The translations under genes were made by a program, and so were the position numbers. A stretch of DNA of 64,000 bases from Methylobacterium sp. J-090. Lineage in GTDB: Bacteria; Pseudomonadota; Alphaproteobacteria; Rhizobiales; Beijerinckiaceae. Below are positions 40,713 through 50,498 of the stretch, piece after piece. Position 1 is the stretch's first letter; each line of letters starts with the position of its first letter. Where the stretch lies: contig NZ_JAKSXV010000082.1 of assembly GCF_022829345.1 (NCBI RefSeq), positions 154,187 through 218,186 on the forward strand. Direction: 5' to 3'. Below the pieces are notes generated by a model, which saw nothing but the letters and a program-made list of their open reading frames with translations, was not told the origin of the DNA and ran no database searches.

Positions 40713-42383
40713 ATGCGGATCAGGGCGAAAATTCTGGCCTTCGTCATCGCCTGCAGCGCGATGACGCTCCTCGTTGCGGGCATCGGCCTCAGCACCCTGC
40801 ATTCGTTGGACGTGGCCATCGAGCAGGGGCGGCTCGCGAGCCAGCGCGCCCTCGATGCCGCCAGGCTCAACCGCCACGTCACCACCGTGGTCCTGGAGGC
40901 GCGCGGCATCTACGCCGCCAAGGACACGGCCGACGCGGGCAAGTACGCCGGACGCCTTCGGCAGAACGTCGCGGACATGAACACCCTGCTCAAGGCCTGG
41001 CCGCCCCGGGCCACCGCCGAGGAGCAGGTCCTGTTCGCCAAGGTCGTCGAGGGAGCGGCCGCTTTCACGCCCCTTCGATTGGAGACGGCGCGTCTCGGCA
41101 CCGAGGTCTCGCCGAAGGCCGCCGCCGACCAGGGCTTCAACGAGCTGAACCGGGCCAACCGGCAGGCCTTCCAGGACAGCATCGACGCCCTGGTGGCCGA
41201 CAGCCTGTCCCGTCTGACGGCCATCGAGCGCGCGACCGACGATCTCTACGCCTTGCGCATGACCCTCCTCGTCGTCCTGGCCATCGGCGCCCCCCTCGCC
41301 TGCCTCCTCATCGGTGCCGTCATCGGCAACAGCCAGATCGCCCGTCCCCTCGTGGGCGTCGCGACCGCCATCCGGCGTCTGTCGGAGGGCGACCACCATC
41401 TTCCCACCATGGCGGCGCGCCGCGACGAGATCGGCGACATCCAGCGGAGCATGCAGGTGTTCGCGGCCGCCATGCAGGAAGCCGAGGCCCTGCGGGCCGA
41501 TCAGGACAGGGCCGCCTCCGACGCCAGCACCCGGCGCCGGACCGAGCGGGTCGATCTCGCCGACCGGTTCCAGGGCAGCGTCGGCGGCCTCGTCGGCACC
41601 CTGTCGGGGGCGGCCTCCGCCATGGAGGACACCGCCCGCACCATGGCGCGCAGCGCCGAGCGCGCCGACGCCCAGTCGAACGCCGTGATGGCGGCGGCCA
41701 ACACCACCGCCCTCAACGTCCAGGCGGTGGCGGCGGCCACCGAGGAACTCGCCGCCACCGCCGACGCCATCGGCCAGCAGGTGGCGCAGACCTCCTCGGC
41801 CGCCGCCGGCGCCGTCGAGAGCGCCCGGCGCACCCATGCCCGCGTCGAGGTGCTGGCGATCAGCGCCGCCCGCATCGGCGACGTCGTCGCCCTCATCTCC
41901 AACATCGCCGGCCAGACCAACCTTCTGGCGCTCAACGCCACCATCGAGGCGGCGCGGGCCGGCGAGGCGGGCCGGGGCTTCGCCGTGGTGGCGGCGGAAG
42001 TGAAGGAACTGGCGTCCCAGACCGCCCAGGCGACGCAGGAGATCACGGGCCAGATCGCCACGATCCAGGCGGCGACGCGGGAGACCGTCGAGGGCATCGC
42101 CGAGATCGGCACCACCATCGGCGGGGTGCACAGCATCGCCGAGGGTGTCGCCGCCGCCGTGCAGGAGCAGCGGATCGCCACCCAGGCCATCGCGCGCAGC
42201 ATCTCGGATGCCGCCCTCGGCACCCAGGACGTGACCCAGACCATGGCGCAGGTGCGCGAATCGGCGGCGGAGGTCGGCGCGGGTGCCGCGCGGGTCCTCG
42301 ACGCGGCGGCCGAGCTGTCGCGCCGGACCACCACCCTCGACGGGGAAGTCACCGGCTTCGTCGGCACTATCCGGGCGGCCTGA
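40713..42383 (+). CDS. Methyl-accepting chemotaxis protein
   Basis: Chemoreceptor of 556 residues. TM1 (about 9-30), a four-helix-bundle-like periplasmic sensor (35-180), TM2 (about 185-207), HAMP (208-262) and a cytoplasmic signalling domain with the conserved hairpin tip [25 protein letters not shown]. No CheB/CheR-docking pentapeptide is seen at the C-terminus. A TTAAC half-site lies about 65 nt upstream. Sits between hslV and hslU. Ligand unknown. Confidence 0.92.
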   Translation: MRIRAKILAFVIACSAMTLLVAGIGLSTLHSLDVAIEQGRLASQRALDAARLNRHVTTVVLEARGIYAAKDTADAGKYAGRLRQNVADMNTLLKAWPPRATAEEQVLFAKVVEGAAAFTPLRLETARLGTEVSPKAAADQGFNELNRANRQAFQDSIDALVADSLSRLTAIERATDDLYALRMTLLVVLAIGAPLACLLIGAVIGNSQIARPLVGVATAIRRLSEGDHHLPTMAARRDEIGDIQRSMQVFAAAMQEAEALRADQDRAASDASTRRRTERVDLADRFQGSVGGLVGTLSGAASAMEDTARTMARSAERADAQSNAVMAAANTTALNVQAVAAATEELAATADAIGQQVAQTSSAAAGAVESARRTHARVEVLAISAARIGDVVALISNIAGQTNLLALNATIEAARAGEAGRGFAVVAAEVKELASQTAQATQEITGQIATIQAATRETVEGIAEIGTTIGGVHSIAEGVAAAVQEQRIATQAIARSISDAALGTQDVTQTMAQVRESAAEVGAGAARVLDAAAELSRRTTTLDGEVTGFVGTIRAA

Positions 42384-42432
42384 GCGCATCCGCGCCCTGG
42401 AAAGGCGGGCCGCACGCGCTTAAGTCGGCAGC

Positions 42433-43548
42433 GTGCAACAGACCCCGACCGCCCCAACCGTCGCCTCCACGGGCGACGGTCCATCCGCCGGCCACGCGGC
42501 GCTCCTGCGGAGTGCCGTGGCGCGCGGCATCATCACGGACGATCAGGCCCTGGCCCTCGACCGCTTGGCGCGGGAGGACGGCGCCGCCCCGGACGAGCCG
42601 CCCGACGACGAGCGCCTGCGCTTCATCACCGGTTTCGCCGACATCTTCGTCACCATCGGCCTCGTGCTGTTCCTCGGGGCAGCGACGTATTTCGGCCTCG
42701 ACCGCCTCGGCAACGCGGCCGGCCACGCCGTCGTGGCGATCCTCGCCTGGGGGCTCGCCGAGTTCTTCACGCGGGTGCGGCGCATGGCGCTGCCGAGTAT
42801 CGTCCTGCTGCTGGCCTTCGCCCATGCGGGCTTCTCCGCCCTGGCGGCGATCCTGCTCGGTCCCATGCGGCACGGCAGCGCGACCCTGTTCGACCTCCTC
42901 GACGTTTCGCCCGCCGCCGCGCTCCCGATGGCCGGGGCGGCACTCGGCACCGTCCTCCTCGTCGCCGCGCACTACCGGCGCTTCGCCGTGCCCATCACCG
43001 TCGCGGCGGGAGCGGCCTCCACCGCCGGCCTCGCCCTCGCGCTGATCCTGGCCGCGGCCCCCGGCGTCGCCGAGCGGTTCCTCGCCGGCCTCCTGTTCCT
43101 CGCCGGCCTCGCGGTCTTCGCCTTGGCCATGCGCTTCGACCTTGCCGACCCGAAGCGGCTGACGCGGCGCACGGACATCGCCTTCTGGCTCCATCTCCTC
43201 GCCGCGCCCCTGATGGTGCATCCGATCCTCAGCACCCTGGCGGGCAGCGGCGACGGCCAGCGCGGGGCGATGCTCGCCGTTCTGGCCATCGTCCTGGTGC
43301 TGGCCTTCGTCGCCCTCGCGATCGACCGGCGGGCGCTCCTCGTGTCCGGCCTCGTCTATGCGGGCATCGCCTTCGGTGCCCTGATCCGCGACGCGGGCTT
43401 CACCGGCGCCACGGTGCCGGCGAGCCTGCTCGCGCTCGGCACGTTCATCCTCGCGCTCAGCGCCGGCTGGCATCCCCTGCGGGCCCGCGTGCTGCGCGCC
43501 CTCCCCCGCCCCTGGGCAGCTCGGCTGCCGCACCCGATCGGAGCGTGA
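42433..43548 (+). CDS. DUF2157-type polytopic membrane protein
   Basis: 371-residue inner-membrane protein with about ten hydrophobic segments after a cytoplasmic N-terminus (1-65) containing [23 protein letters not shown], a stretch resembling the soluble domain of DUF2157 proteins. Function unknown. It begins at GTG 42433, and its stop codon overlaps the hslU start (GTGATG), so it is translationally coupled to hslU. Confidence 0.72.
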   Translation: MQQTPTAPTVASTGDGPSAGHAALLRSAVARGIITDDQALALDRLAREDGAAPDEPPDDERLRFITGFADIFVTIGLVLFLGAATYFGLDRLGNAAGHAVVAILAWGLAEFFTRVRRMALPSIVLLLAFAHAGFSALAAILLGPMRHGSATLFDLLDVSPAAALPMAGAALGTVLLVAAHYRRFAVPITVAAGAASTAGLALALILAAAPGVAERFLAGLLFLAGLAVFALAMRFDLADPKRLTRRTDIAFWLHLLAAPLMVHPILSTLAGSGDGQRGAMLAVLAIVLVLAFVALAIDRRALLVSGLVYAGIAFGALIRDAGFTGATVPASLLALGTFILALSAGWHPLRARVLRALPRPWAARLPHPIGA

Positions 43549-44861
43549 TGACCACCTTCTCCCCCCGCGAGATCGTCTCGGAACTCGACCGCTTCATCGT
43601 CGGCCAGGCCGACGCCAAGCGCGCCGTCGCCATCGCGCTGCGCAACCGCTGGCGTCGGCAGCAACTGACCGGCCCGTTCCGCGAAGAGGTCGCGCCGAAG
43701 AACATCCTGATGATCGGCCCCACGGGTTGCGGCAAGACCGAGATCGCCCGGCGCCTGGCGCGCCTCGCCGGGGCGCCGTTCCTGAAGATCGAGGCGACGA
43801 AGTTCACGGAGGTCGGCTATGTCGGCCGCGACGTCGAGCAGATCGTGCGCGACCTCGTGGAGGTCGGCATCGGCCTCAAGCGCGAGGAGAAGCGCCGGTC
43901 CGTGCAGGCCAAGGCCGAAGCGGCGGCGGAAGGCCGCATCCTCGACGCCCTGGTCGGCCCCACCTCCGGTCAGGCCACCCGCGACAGCTTTCGCAAGAAG
44001 CTTCGGGCGAGCGAACTCGACGACAAGGAGGTCGAGATCGAACTCAGCGGGGCCGCGCCCGGCGGCCTGCCGATGTTCGAGATCCCCGGCATGCCCGGCG
44101 CCTCCATGGGCGCGGTGAACCTCGGCGACATGCTCGGCAAGGCGCTCGGCGGCCAGAAGGGCAAGCCGCGCCGGATGACGGTGAAGGAGGCCTACGCGCC
44201 GCTCCTCGCGGAGGAATCCGACAAGCTCGTCGACACCGAGTCCCTGACCCAGGAAGCCATCCGCGAGGTCGAGGACAACGGCATCGTCTTCCTCGACGAG
44301 ATCGACAAGATCTGTGCGCGTGAAGGCCGCTCCTCGGCCGACGTGTCCCGCGAGGGCGTGCAGCGCGATCTGTTGCCGTTGATCGAGGGCACGACGGTGG
44401 CGACGAAGCACGGGCCGGTGAAGACCGACCACATCCTGTTCATCGCGTCGGGCGCCTTCCACGTCTCGAAGCCCTCGGACCTCCTGCCCGAGCTGCAGGG
44501 CCGCCTTCCGATCCGGGTCGAGCTGCAGCCGCTGACCGTGGAGGACTTCAAGCAGATCCTCACCACCACGGAGGCGAGCCTGCTGAAGCAGACCGTGGCT
44601 CTCATGGCGACGGAGGGCGTGACCCTCGAGTTCAGCGACGACGCCGTCGACGCCCTCGCCAAGGTCGCCGTCGACGTGAACAATTCCGTCGAGAACATCG
44701 GCGCCCGCCGGCTCCAGACGGTGCTGGAACGGGTCATCGACGAGATCTCGTTCACCGCCACAGACCGGTCCGGTGAGACCGTGCCGATCGACGCCGCCTA
44801 CGTGCGTGCGCGGGTGGAGAGTCTGGCGGCGAACGCGGATCTGAGCCGGTTCATTCTGTGA
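43548..44861 (+). CDS. hslU: ATP-dependent protease ATPase subunit HslU
   Basis: AAA+ unfoldase partner of HslV, 437 residues. It starts [35 protein letters not shown]. Walker [14 protein letters not shown] (about 60-72), the I domain insertion (about 110-235), Walker [11 protein letters not shown], sensor and C-terminal domain with [17 protein letters not shown], and the terminal FIL that opens HslV are all present. ATG 43548 overlaps the preceding stop codon. Separated from hslV by a chemoreceptor and a membrane protein. Confidence 0.95.
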   Translation: MTTFSPREIVSELDRFIVGQADAKRAVAIALRNRWRRQQLTGPFREEVAPKNILMIGPTGCGKTEIARRLARLAGAPFLKIEATKFTEVGYVGRDVEQIVRDLVEVGIGLKREEKRRSVQAKAEAAAEGRILDALVGPTSGQATRDSFRKKLRASELDDKEVEIELSGAAPGGLPMFEIPGMPGASMGAVNLGDMLGKALGGQKGKPRRMTVKEAYAPLLAEESDKLVDTESLTQEAIREVEDNGIVFLDEIDKICAREGRSSADVSREGVQRDLLPLIEGTTVATKHGPVKTDHILFIASGAFHVSKPSDLLPELQGRLPIRVELQPLTVEDFKQILTTTEASLLKQTVALMATEGVTLEFSDDAVDALAKVAVDVNNSVENIGARRLQTVLERVIDEISFTATDRSGETVPIDAAYVRARVESLAANADLSRFIL

Positions 44862-44888
44862 GGTGCCAGGCTGTGAGGCGGTAGGGCC

Positions 44889-45962
44889 TCAGCCCTGCCA
44901 GACCTCCCCGGGGCGCAGGGCTCGAAACCGCTCCGGCGCGATGCCGTTCTCGGCGCAGGCGACCGCCAGGGCCTCGACCGGCTGCTCGATCCCCTCGTCG
45001 GTGAGCTGGAAGGTGCCCCAATGGTGGCCGAGCATCTGGTCCGCCCCGAGGAGCAGCCCGGCCGCCACCGCCTCGGCCGGGTCCATGTGCTGGTCCGTCA
45101 TGAACCAGCGCGGCTCGTAGGCTCCGATGGGCAGGGTGGCGAGACGCGGTGGCCCGAACCGCGCCCGGGCCGCGTGAAAGATCGCGCCGCCGCGAAATCC
45201 GGTGTCGCCGGAGTGGTAGTGCACCCCCACGGGCGTGGTCAGCACGAACGAGCACCACAGGGCCATGCGCTTGTCGTTCACGCCCCGCGCCGACCAGTGG
45301 TTGGCCGGGGTGAGGTGCACGGTGAGGCCGCCGCCGAGATCGACGGACTCGCCCCAGTCGCGGGTCTCGACATGCATGGTGTCGTCGTAGGCGCGCAGGA
45401 TCGCGTCGTTGCCCAGCGGCGCCAGGATCAGCGGCTGGTGCGCCTGCCACAGCTGCGCGACGGTGGGGCCGTCGAGGTGGTCGTAGTGGTTGTGGGTGAT
45501 GAGCACCACGTCGATGGGGGGAAGATCGGCATAGGCGATGCCCGGCGGGTTCACACGCTTGGGACCGGCGAAACGCAGCGGGCTCGCGCGGCGGGCATAG
45601 ACCGGATCGACCAGGATATTGCGCCCTGCGACCTGGAACAGGTAGCTCGCGTGGCCGATGAGGGTGACGCGCATCCCCGGGAATCGCTCGGGCGGCCGGT
45701 CCTGGAACGGGCTCGGATGGTGCTTCGGCCAGAGCGCGCGCACGGGTGCGTCGATCCCACGCCGCTTGCGCCAGCGGGCGATGTCCGCGAGCGTTTTGTC
45801 GGCGGGTTGATCCGGTCCGTGAAAGCGCAGACCGTCGAAATGGTCGCTTTTCGGCCCCCGGTAATAGGGATTGCGCCCGCGCCTGTGCGCGGCATAGCCG
45901 ACGCCGCCGAGGGTCATCACCGTGGCGGCGCTGAGGGCCGTGATCAGATTGTTGCGCTTCAT
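44889..45962 (-). CDS. Metallo-beta-lactamase-fold hydrolase (UlaG/NAPE-PLD-like)
   Basis: 357-residue hydrolase with a hydrophobic N-terminus (about 5-25) that may be a membrane anchor or signal peptide. The metal site is THNHYDHLDG (about 156-165), with further ligands in HYHSGDTGFRGG and the C-terminal HWGTFQLTDEG. The pattern matches the NAPE-phospholipase-D-like group found in many bacteria. Start at ATG 45962. It converges on hslU and lies downstream of a Rieske oxygenase gene on the same strand. Substrate unknown. Confidence 0.88.
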   Translation of the reverse strand: MKRNNLITALSAATVMTLGGVGYAAHRRGRNPYYRGPKSDHFDGLRFHGPDQPADKTLADIARWRKRRGIDAPVRALWPKHHPSPFQDRPPERFPGMRVTLIGHASYLFQVAGRNILVDPVYARRASPLRFAGPKRVNPPGIAYADLPPIDVVLITHNHYDHLDGPTVAQLWQAHQPLILAPLGNDAILRAYDDTMHVETRDWGESVDLGGGLTVHLTPANHWSARGVNDKRMALWCSFVLTTPVGVHYHSGDTGFRGGAIFHAARARFGPPRLATLPIGAYEPRWFMTDQHMDPAEAVAAGLLLGADQMLGHHWGTFQLTDEGIEQPVEALAVACAENGIAPERFRALRPGEVWQG

Positions 45963-46012
45963 GCACCCGAGATGGCCGCGGCCGCCGCGCGTTCAAGCGG
46001 CCACGCTGCCGT

Positions 46013-47119
46013 TCACGAGCGCCAGCGCAGTTCCTGGGTGGCGAGGGGATTGTGGAACGGCCGCCCCTCGCGCGCGGCGGCGAGCGCCTCGCGCTTCAGG
46101 CGAAAGTACCATTGCGACGGCAGATCGCCCTGGCCGAACAGCACCATGGTGGGCTTGCGGTCGAGGCCCGCTTGCGCGTGCTGGAGCACCTGCTGGTCCT
46201 GGGTCAGGAACTGGCGCATGAGCGGCCGGGCCACGGGCTTCAGCAGGTTCAGCGCCGGCATGTTCCAGTAGAGCGCGTTGGTGAGCATCGTGCGGTTGTG
46301 GGTCAGCGGGGTCGCGAAGGTGTAGTTCGCCACGCGCTTGGCCCCTGCCACGATCCGCTCCAGGCGCACGCCGGGCAGGCGGAACTCGATCTCCACCGCC
46401 GGCGCCCCGCCGAGCAACCGGTAGACCGGCGAACTCGTGGTGGTGGCGTGGCTCGTCATGGTGAAGCCGTGCGGCGTCGGCGTGAAGGTCTTCACCTTCT
46501 CGCGCAGCTCCTTCGAGGGGCGGAACCACCAGGAATCGTGGACGAAGGCGACGTGGCCGGGATCGACGAGGCTCAGGGTCGTGAGGTCGAACGAGGCCTC
46601 GACCACGAGTTCGATGACGACACGGCCGGCGGCCTCGAACCCGAGTTCGGGCAGGGCTGGAGCGTCCGAACCCGTGGGCGGGCCGAGATAGGGATTGACC
46701 CAGGCGAAGCCGGCGCTCTCCCGGATGGGAAAGCGCTGAATGGCGATCTTGGAGAAGTCGGCGGAATCCGAGGCCGACAGGGTCGGGACGTCGCGGCAGC
46801 GTCCGTCGGTGCCGAAGCGCCAGCCGTGGAACGGACAGGTCAGGGCGGCGCCGTCGAAGCGCCCCTTCGACAGGGCCATGCCGCGATGGGGACAGCGGTC
46901 ACGGAGCGCGAACGGAGCGCCGGACGCCTCGCGCCCGAGCACGATCTGCTCGCCGTTGAGCTCGACCGCCCGAAGCGTGCCGGCCTTTAGGGTGTCCGAG
47001 CGGCCGACGCAGTACCACGCGTCGGCGAGCGGTTGGCGCATGGCGTCGGGGTCGAGGGCGGCCTCGTCGGGCGCCGGAGCGCGCGGGCTTGGCCTGGCGG
47101 ACCTTGGGCTGGCGGACAT
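46013..47119 (-). CDS. Rieske non-haem iron oxygenase, alpha subunit
   Basis: 368-residue oxygenase component. The Rieske [2Fe-2S] ligands are CPH (Cys76, His78) and CPFH (Cys95, His98) in DRCPHRGMALSKG and LTCPFHGWRF. A catalytic domain follows, with DPGHVAFVHDSWWF near residue 185 as part of the mononuclear iron site. It resembles the vanillate demethylase / aromatic-ring-oxygenase type. No reductase or ferredoxin gene is nearby. Start at ATG 47119 is taken; ATG 47041 (MRQPLADAWYCVG) is also plausible. Same strand as the metallo-hydrolase, 51 nt upstream of it. Confidence 0.87.
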   Translation of the reverse strand: MSASPRSARPSPRAPAPDEAALDPDAMRQPLADAWYCVGRSDTLKAGTLRAVELNGEQIVLGREASGAPFALRDRCPHRGMALSKGRFDGAALTCPFHGWRFGTDGRCRDVPTLSASDSADFSKIAIQRFPIRESAGFAWVNPYLGPPTGSDAPALPELGFEAAGRVVIELVVEASFDLTTLSLVDPGHVAFVHDSWWFRPSKELREKVKTFTPTPHGFTMTSHATTTSSPVYRLLGGAPAVEIEFRLPGVRLERIVAGAKRVANYTFATPLTHNRTMLTNALYWNMPALNLLKPVARPLMRQFLTQDQQVLQHAQAGLDRKPTMVLFGQGDLPSQWYFRLKREALAAAREGRPFHNPLATQELRWRS

Positions 47120-47279
47120 GGACGGTTCCGGTCACGCCCTCGCGGGCGGGTGCCAGCCTCTTAGACCCGGGGTTCCACCCTGGCCAGGGCGACCCCGGAG
47201 GGGAGCGGCGGAAGGGCGCAAGCGGGGGCCTTTTCAAACGCCGATCCGCCCCCTACCTTCCTGCCAGTCGCAACGAACG

Positions 47280-47294
47280 AAAGGAGGTGATCCA
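47280..47294 (+). promoter_or_regulatory. Fully extended Shine-Dalgarno sequence
   Basis: AAAGGAGGTGATCCAG (47280-47295) is complementary over 16 nt to the 3' end of 16S rRNA, far beyond the usual 4-6 bases. GGAGG lies 7 nt before GTG 47295. It decides the start of the micro-ORF. Confidence 0.75.
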
Positions 47295-47366
47295 GTGTCT
47301 CATTCTCATCAGCCGCTCTCCCCGGCCACCCTGACCTGGACCGTCGCCTCCGGCGCTACCCTCTAG
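47295..47366 (+). CDS. 23-residue micro-ORF with extreme ribosome-binding site
   Basis: A GTG-initiated frame of 23 codons plus TAG, encoding SHSHQPLSPATLTWTVASGATL after the start residue. It is too short for normal gene finding. The evidence that it is real is the 16-nt complementarity of its leader to the 16S 3' end with ideal spacing, and the terminator hairpin 55 nt after its stop, which makes a compact stand-alone transcript. It has two His and one Trp, no membrane helix and no Cys. Function unknown: a regulatory peptide, a ribosome-trapping decoy or a leader are all possible. Confidence 0.5.
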   Translation: MSHSHQPLSPATLTWTVASGATL

Positions 47367-47420
47367 CGCTCGGCGGGAAGAACAAGGGATCGGCCGGACC
47401 TCAGCGGTTCGGCAATGGAA

Positions 47421-47454
47421 GGCCCGCCCCTCACCGGGGCGGGCCTTCGGTCTT
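47421..47454 (+). terminator. Terminator after the micro-ORF
   Basis: GGCCCGCCCC and GGGGCGGGCC form a perfect 10-bp stem around a 5-nt loop, followed by a loose T-rich stretch (TTCGGTCTTT). It may also serve the convergent coiled-coil gene ending at 47468. Confidence 0.7.
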
Positions 47455-47467
47455 TCCGGGGGTCGAC

Positions 47468-48067
47468 TCAACGGCGCTGGAACAGGGGTTGCGCCAGGGT
47501 CTCGGCCCGGGCCATCCACAGATCGCGCTCGGAGCGCATCTGGGCGAGCTGCTCGGCCTCGGCATCCATTCTGGCGCGCAGGTCGCGCATCTCGCGGGCG
47601 ACGGTGGTGGTCAGAGCCCTGAGCTGGTCGCGCTCGGCGCAGACGTCGTCGAGAACCCGCAGCTCCGATTCGAGGTGCCCTCGCAGGCCGCGCAGCTCGT
47701 CGGCGAGGACGGCCTGAAGACTGTCGTAGCGGTCGGTCTCGACCCGTAGCTTGGCCTTCAGCATCAGGTTCTCGGCCATGAGGTCCGACAGGTCGCTCTC
47801 GGCGTCGATTATGGGTGACGGCGTGGGAGCACTCGCGGGTGCGACCACGCGCGGCGTCCAAGCCGGTATCTCCGCCTGGGGCTCGGCGGCCGGCATCTCC
47901 CCACGGGACTCCGGCAGGTCGTAGGATGCGTCCGGACGGGCGGCGGAGGCCTGCGTCGCATGGGCGGCGGTCGCCGCCTTCATCGCGGCGAGCCAGTCCC
48001 GCAGCGGACCCGGCTGGGGGCGGCCGGGCTGATCGTTCGGCGGGTACTGGCGGGCGGGTTCCGACAT
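47468..48067 (-). CDS. Hypothetical coiled-coil protein
   Basis: Unrecognised protein of about 199 residues. A Pro/Ala-rich, probably disordered N-terminus (1-90) is followed by a charged coiled coil (about 95-190) with heptad-like Leu spacing (DLMAENLMLKAKLRVETDRY and onward). No membrane segment or signal peptide. GAGGA before the ATG at 48067 supports the start. Divergent from pgeF, and convergent with the micro-ORF transcript. Could be a scaffold or cell-pole/division accessory, but nothing shows this. Confidence 0.65.
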   Translation of the reverse strand: MSEPARQYPPNDQPGRPQPGPLRDWLAAMKAATAAHATQASAARPDASYDLPESRGEMPAAEPQAEIPAWTPRVVAPASAPTPSPIIDAESDLSDLMAENLMLKAKLRVETDRYDSLQAVLADELRGLRGHLESELRVLDDVCAERDQLRALTTTVAREMRDLRARMDAEAEQLAQMRSERDLWMARAETLAQPLFQRR

Positions 48068-48216
48068 CGGACAGGTCCTCGGCTTTCGCGAGTATCCGAC
48101 CAAAATATGCTTAAGGAAGTATGAAACTTCCCCGGGAGACCGTTACCCGCCGGACGGGGTGACGGTCGTCGGGCCGATGCATTATCGATGCAGTCCCGCC
48201 GCCGGAACCCCCGACC

Positions 48217-48978
48217 ATGTTTCTCGAAGCGCCCGAACTCTCGGCCCTGCCCGGCCTGCGCCACGCCTTCTTCACCCGGGAGGGCGGGGTGTCCGAGGGC
48301 CTCTACGCATCCCTCAACGGCGGACTCGGTTCGGCCGACGTGCCGGCGCGGGTCGCGGAGAACCGTGACCGGATGTGCGCCGAACTCGGCGTCGCGAGCC
48401 TCGTCAGTCTGTATCAGGTCCACTCCGCGACGGCCGTGGTGGTCGAGGCGCCCTTTCTGCCCGACGCACGCCCGCAGGCCGACGCCATGGTCACGCGGGT
48501 GCGGGGCCTCGCCCTGGGCATCGCGACGGCCGATTGCGGACCGATCCTGTTCGCCGATGCGGAGCGCGGCGTCGTCGGGGCGGCCCATGCCGGCTGGAAG
48601 GGCGCGTTGACGGGTGTGATCGACGCGACGGTCCAGGCCATGGAGGGGCTCGGGGCACGGCGCTCCGAGATCGTGGCGGTGCTCGGGCCGACGATCTCGC
48701 AAGGTGCCTACGAGGTCGGTCCCGATTTCATCACGCGCTTCCGGATGGAAGCGCCCGGCTGCGAAGGGTTTCTCGGGGCGGGCGCACGGCCCGGCCATGC
48801 CCAGTTCGATCTGCCGGGTTTCATCGCCGCCCGCCTCGCGCGAGCCGGCGTCACCCGAGCCCATGACCTGGGGGTCTGCACCTATGCCGACCCGGATCGG
48901 TTCTACAGCTATCGCCGCGCGACCCACCGGCACGAGGCCGATTACGGTCGTCTGATCTCGGCCATCGCGCTGGCGTGA
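48217..48978 (+). CDS. pgeF: Peptidoglycan editing factor PgeF (YfiH/laccase-domain)
   Basis: Copper-oxidase-4-fold protein of 253 residues. The E. coli homologue hydrolyses L-Ser wrongly attached to UDP-MurNAc; others act on purine nucleosides. The metal/active site is visible as YQVHSA, ATADCGPILF and AAHAGWKGAL. It starts with the typical LSALPGLRHAFFTREGGVS. Typical length. In other Hyphomicrobiales it usually sits near lgt; here its neighbours are an unrelated coiled-coil gene and an outer-membrane gene. Confidence 0.92.
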   Translation: MFLEAPELSALPGLRHAFFTREGGVSEGLYASLNGGLGSADVPARVAENRDRMCAELGVASLVSLYQVHSATAVVVEAPFLPDARPQADAMVTRVRGLALGIATADCGPILFADAERGVVGAAHAGWKGALTGVIDATVQAMEGLGARRSEIVAVLGPTISQGAYEVGPDFITRFRMEAPGCEGFLGAGARPGHAQFDLPGFIAARLARAGVTRAHDLGVCTYADPDRFYSYRRATHRHEADYGRLISAIALA

Positions 48979-49253
48979 CGGCGCCCGTCGCAGACCTGTT
49001 CGAACCCCGCGACATTCTGCCCAGTAAAAAATCGGAACAAAATGCCTCGGCGATTGAACCTTGGCCGTGGATGCGCGTTGCCGGTTCGAGTTGCTTAAGA
49101 AGTGCGGCAGGAACCGCCACAAAGGGGCCGCCTTCCCGGCCAACGGCGTGTTCGTAAAGCCACAGCTTCTTCGGGGCGACTGGCCTAAAGACGGGGAACT
49201 GCACCGGATGCCTCCAAAAGGAGCGGCGGGGCGCAATGGTAGAGGACCAGACT

Positions 49254-50126
49254 ATGAAATCCATTTTTCGGAGCGCAACTGCGCTGGCCGGCATCGTGAT
49301 CGCCGGTTCTGCTTTCGCCGCCGACCTTCCGCGTCGCGCCGCGCCGCCGGTCTTCGTGCCGGTCCCCGTGTTCACCTGGACGGGCTTCTACGCCGGTTTC
49401 AACGCCGGTTACGGCTTCGACGCCTCCAGCAACAGCGCGCCCACCATCATCGGCGTGAACGGCGCCAGCACCCTGGTCCGTCCGGGCACCACCCAGGCGA
49501 TCGCCTTCAGCAACGGCCGTAGCAACGACGGCTTCGTCGGCGGCGGTCAGATCGGCTACAACTACCAGTTCACCCCGGGCTCCGGCTTCGTGGTCGGCGT
49601 CGAGGCCGATGCCCAGTACGTCGATTTCGGTCGTGAGCGGAACCGCTTCTCCGCCACCGGTCCGCTCGCCGCCCAGCAGGTGTTCAACCCGGCCGGCGTG
49701 TCGAGCCTCGACTACTTCGGCACCGTGCGCGGCCGCCTCGGCTACGCCTTCGACCGCACCCTCGTGTACGGCACCGGCGGCTTCGCCTACGGCTCGGGCG
49801 GTGGTCGCGAGTTCGGCCTGAACAGCGGCAGCCGCGACAGCTTCCAGACCGGCTGGGCCGCCGGCGGCGGTATCGAGTACGCGCTCCCCACGGACTCGTT
49901 CTTCAACTTCTTCAAGTCCTCGGCCGTGACGTTCAAGGTCGAAGGCCTGTACGTGAAGCTCGACCAGAACAACCGCAACGCCGGCGCCTTCGCCGTCAAC
50001 AACGCCGGCGCGACCATCTTCACCAACAGCCCGGGCGTCGTCCTGGCCAGCGGTGGCCGTCAGGTCCGCGACACCGAGTTCGCCGTCGTCCGCGCCGGCC
50101 TGAACTACAAGTTCGGCTCGTACTAG
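49254..50126 (+). CDS. Outer-membrane beta-barrel protein (Omp25/Omp31 type)
   Basis: 290-residue porin-like surface protein. Signal peptide (1-22, ending AFAAD), then VPVFTWTGFYAGFNAGYGFD, the common N-terminal strand of the family, repeated amphipathic strands (GFVGGGQIGYNYQF, YFGTVRGRLGYAF) and the C-terminal strand VRAGLNYKFGSY. AGAGGA 8 nt before ATG 49254 fixes the start. Alternating aromatic/Gly strands and no Cys fit an 8- to 10-stranded barrel. Abundant structural protein, specific role unknown. Confidence 0.9.
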   Translation: MKSIFRSATALAGIVIAGSAFAADLPRRAAPPVFVPVPVFTWTGFYAGFNAGYGFDASSNSAPTIIGVNGASTLVRPGTTQAIAFSNGRSNDGFVGGGQIGYNYQFTPGSGFVVGVEADAQYVDFGRERNRFSATGPLAAQQVFNPAGVSSLDYFGTVRGRLGYAFDRTLVYGTGGFAYGSGGGREFGLNSGSRDSFQTGWAAGGGIEYALPTDSFFNFFKSSAVTFKVEGLYVKLDQNNRNAGAFAVNNAGATIFTNSPGVVLASGGRQVRDTEFAVVRAGLNYKFGSY

Positions 50127-50498
50127 GACTTGCGGGGCTTTTAGGTTCGGCCTGAGCGTCCCCAGCCCCGATCATCTGGCCGCTTTCGTCGAAGCGCACC
50201 CCGAGGAGAAATCCTCGGGGTGTTGCTACGTCGGGAGGGTGCCAAGCCCCGCGTTCGGAAGCGGCGTACCCGTTCGCCATCCGAAAGGCAGGGGCGACGG
50301 TGCTCGGCCCATCCGCCGATCGACGGCAGAGATCGTGCCGTCCCGAAACCAATGGGATCGGGGTCGGCCCTAGATCCGGGCTTTGCCGCGATCTCCTACG
50401 GCGAACCGGTATCCAGCTCGTCCGGTCCCGCGCGGTGCCTGAGCGAGGCCGGAAATCCGCATCGCGAAGCGATCGAGCGGATTTCCCTTGGGAGCCCG
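50127..50498. other. Convergent intergenic region with terminator
   Basis: About 370 nt between the barrel gene and purD. It holds the hairpin at 50199-50220 and otherwise no supported gene; the open frames here are antisense extensions of shadows across purD. Confidence 0.5.
50199..50220. terminator. Hairpin terminator after the barrel gene
   Basis: CCCCGAGGA, a 4-nt loop and TCCTCGGGG make a perfect 9-bp stem 70 nt after the stop codon. The following sequence is only weakly T-rich. Confidence 0.65.

Noticed and set aside
47280..47295. Interpretation as a 16S rRNA gene fragment
   Set aside because: Only 16 nt match the reverse complement of the 16S 3' end and no other rRNA sequence is present; a Shine-Dalgarno function with a following frame fits better.
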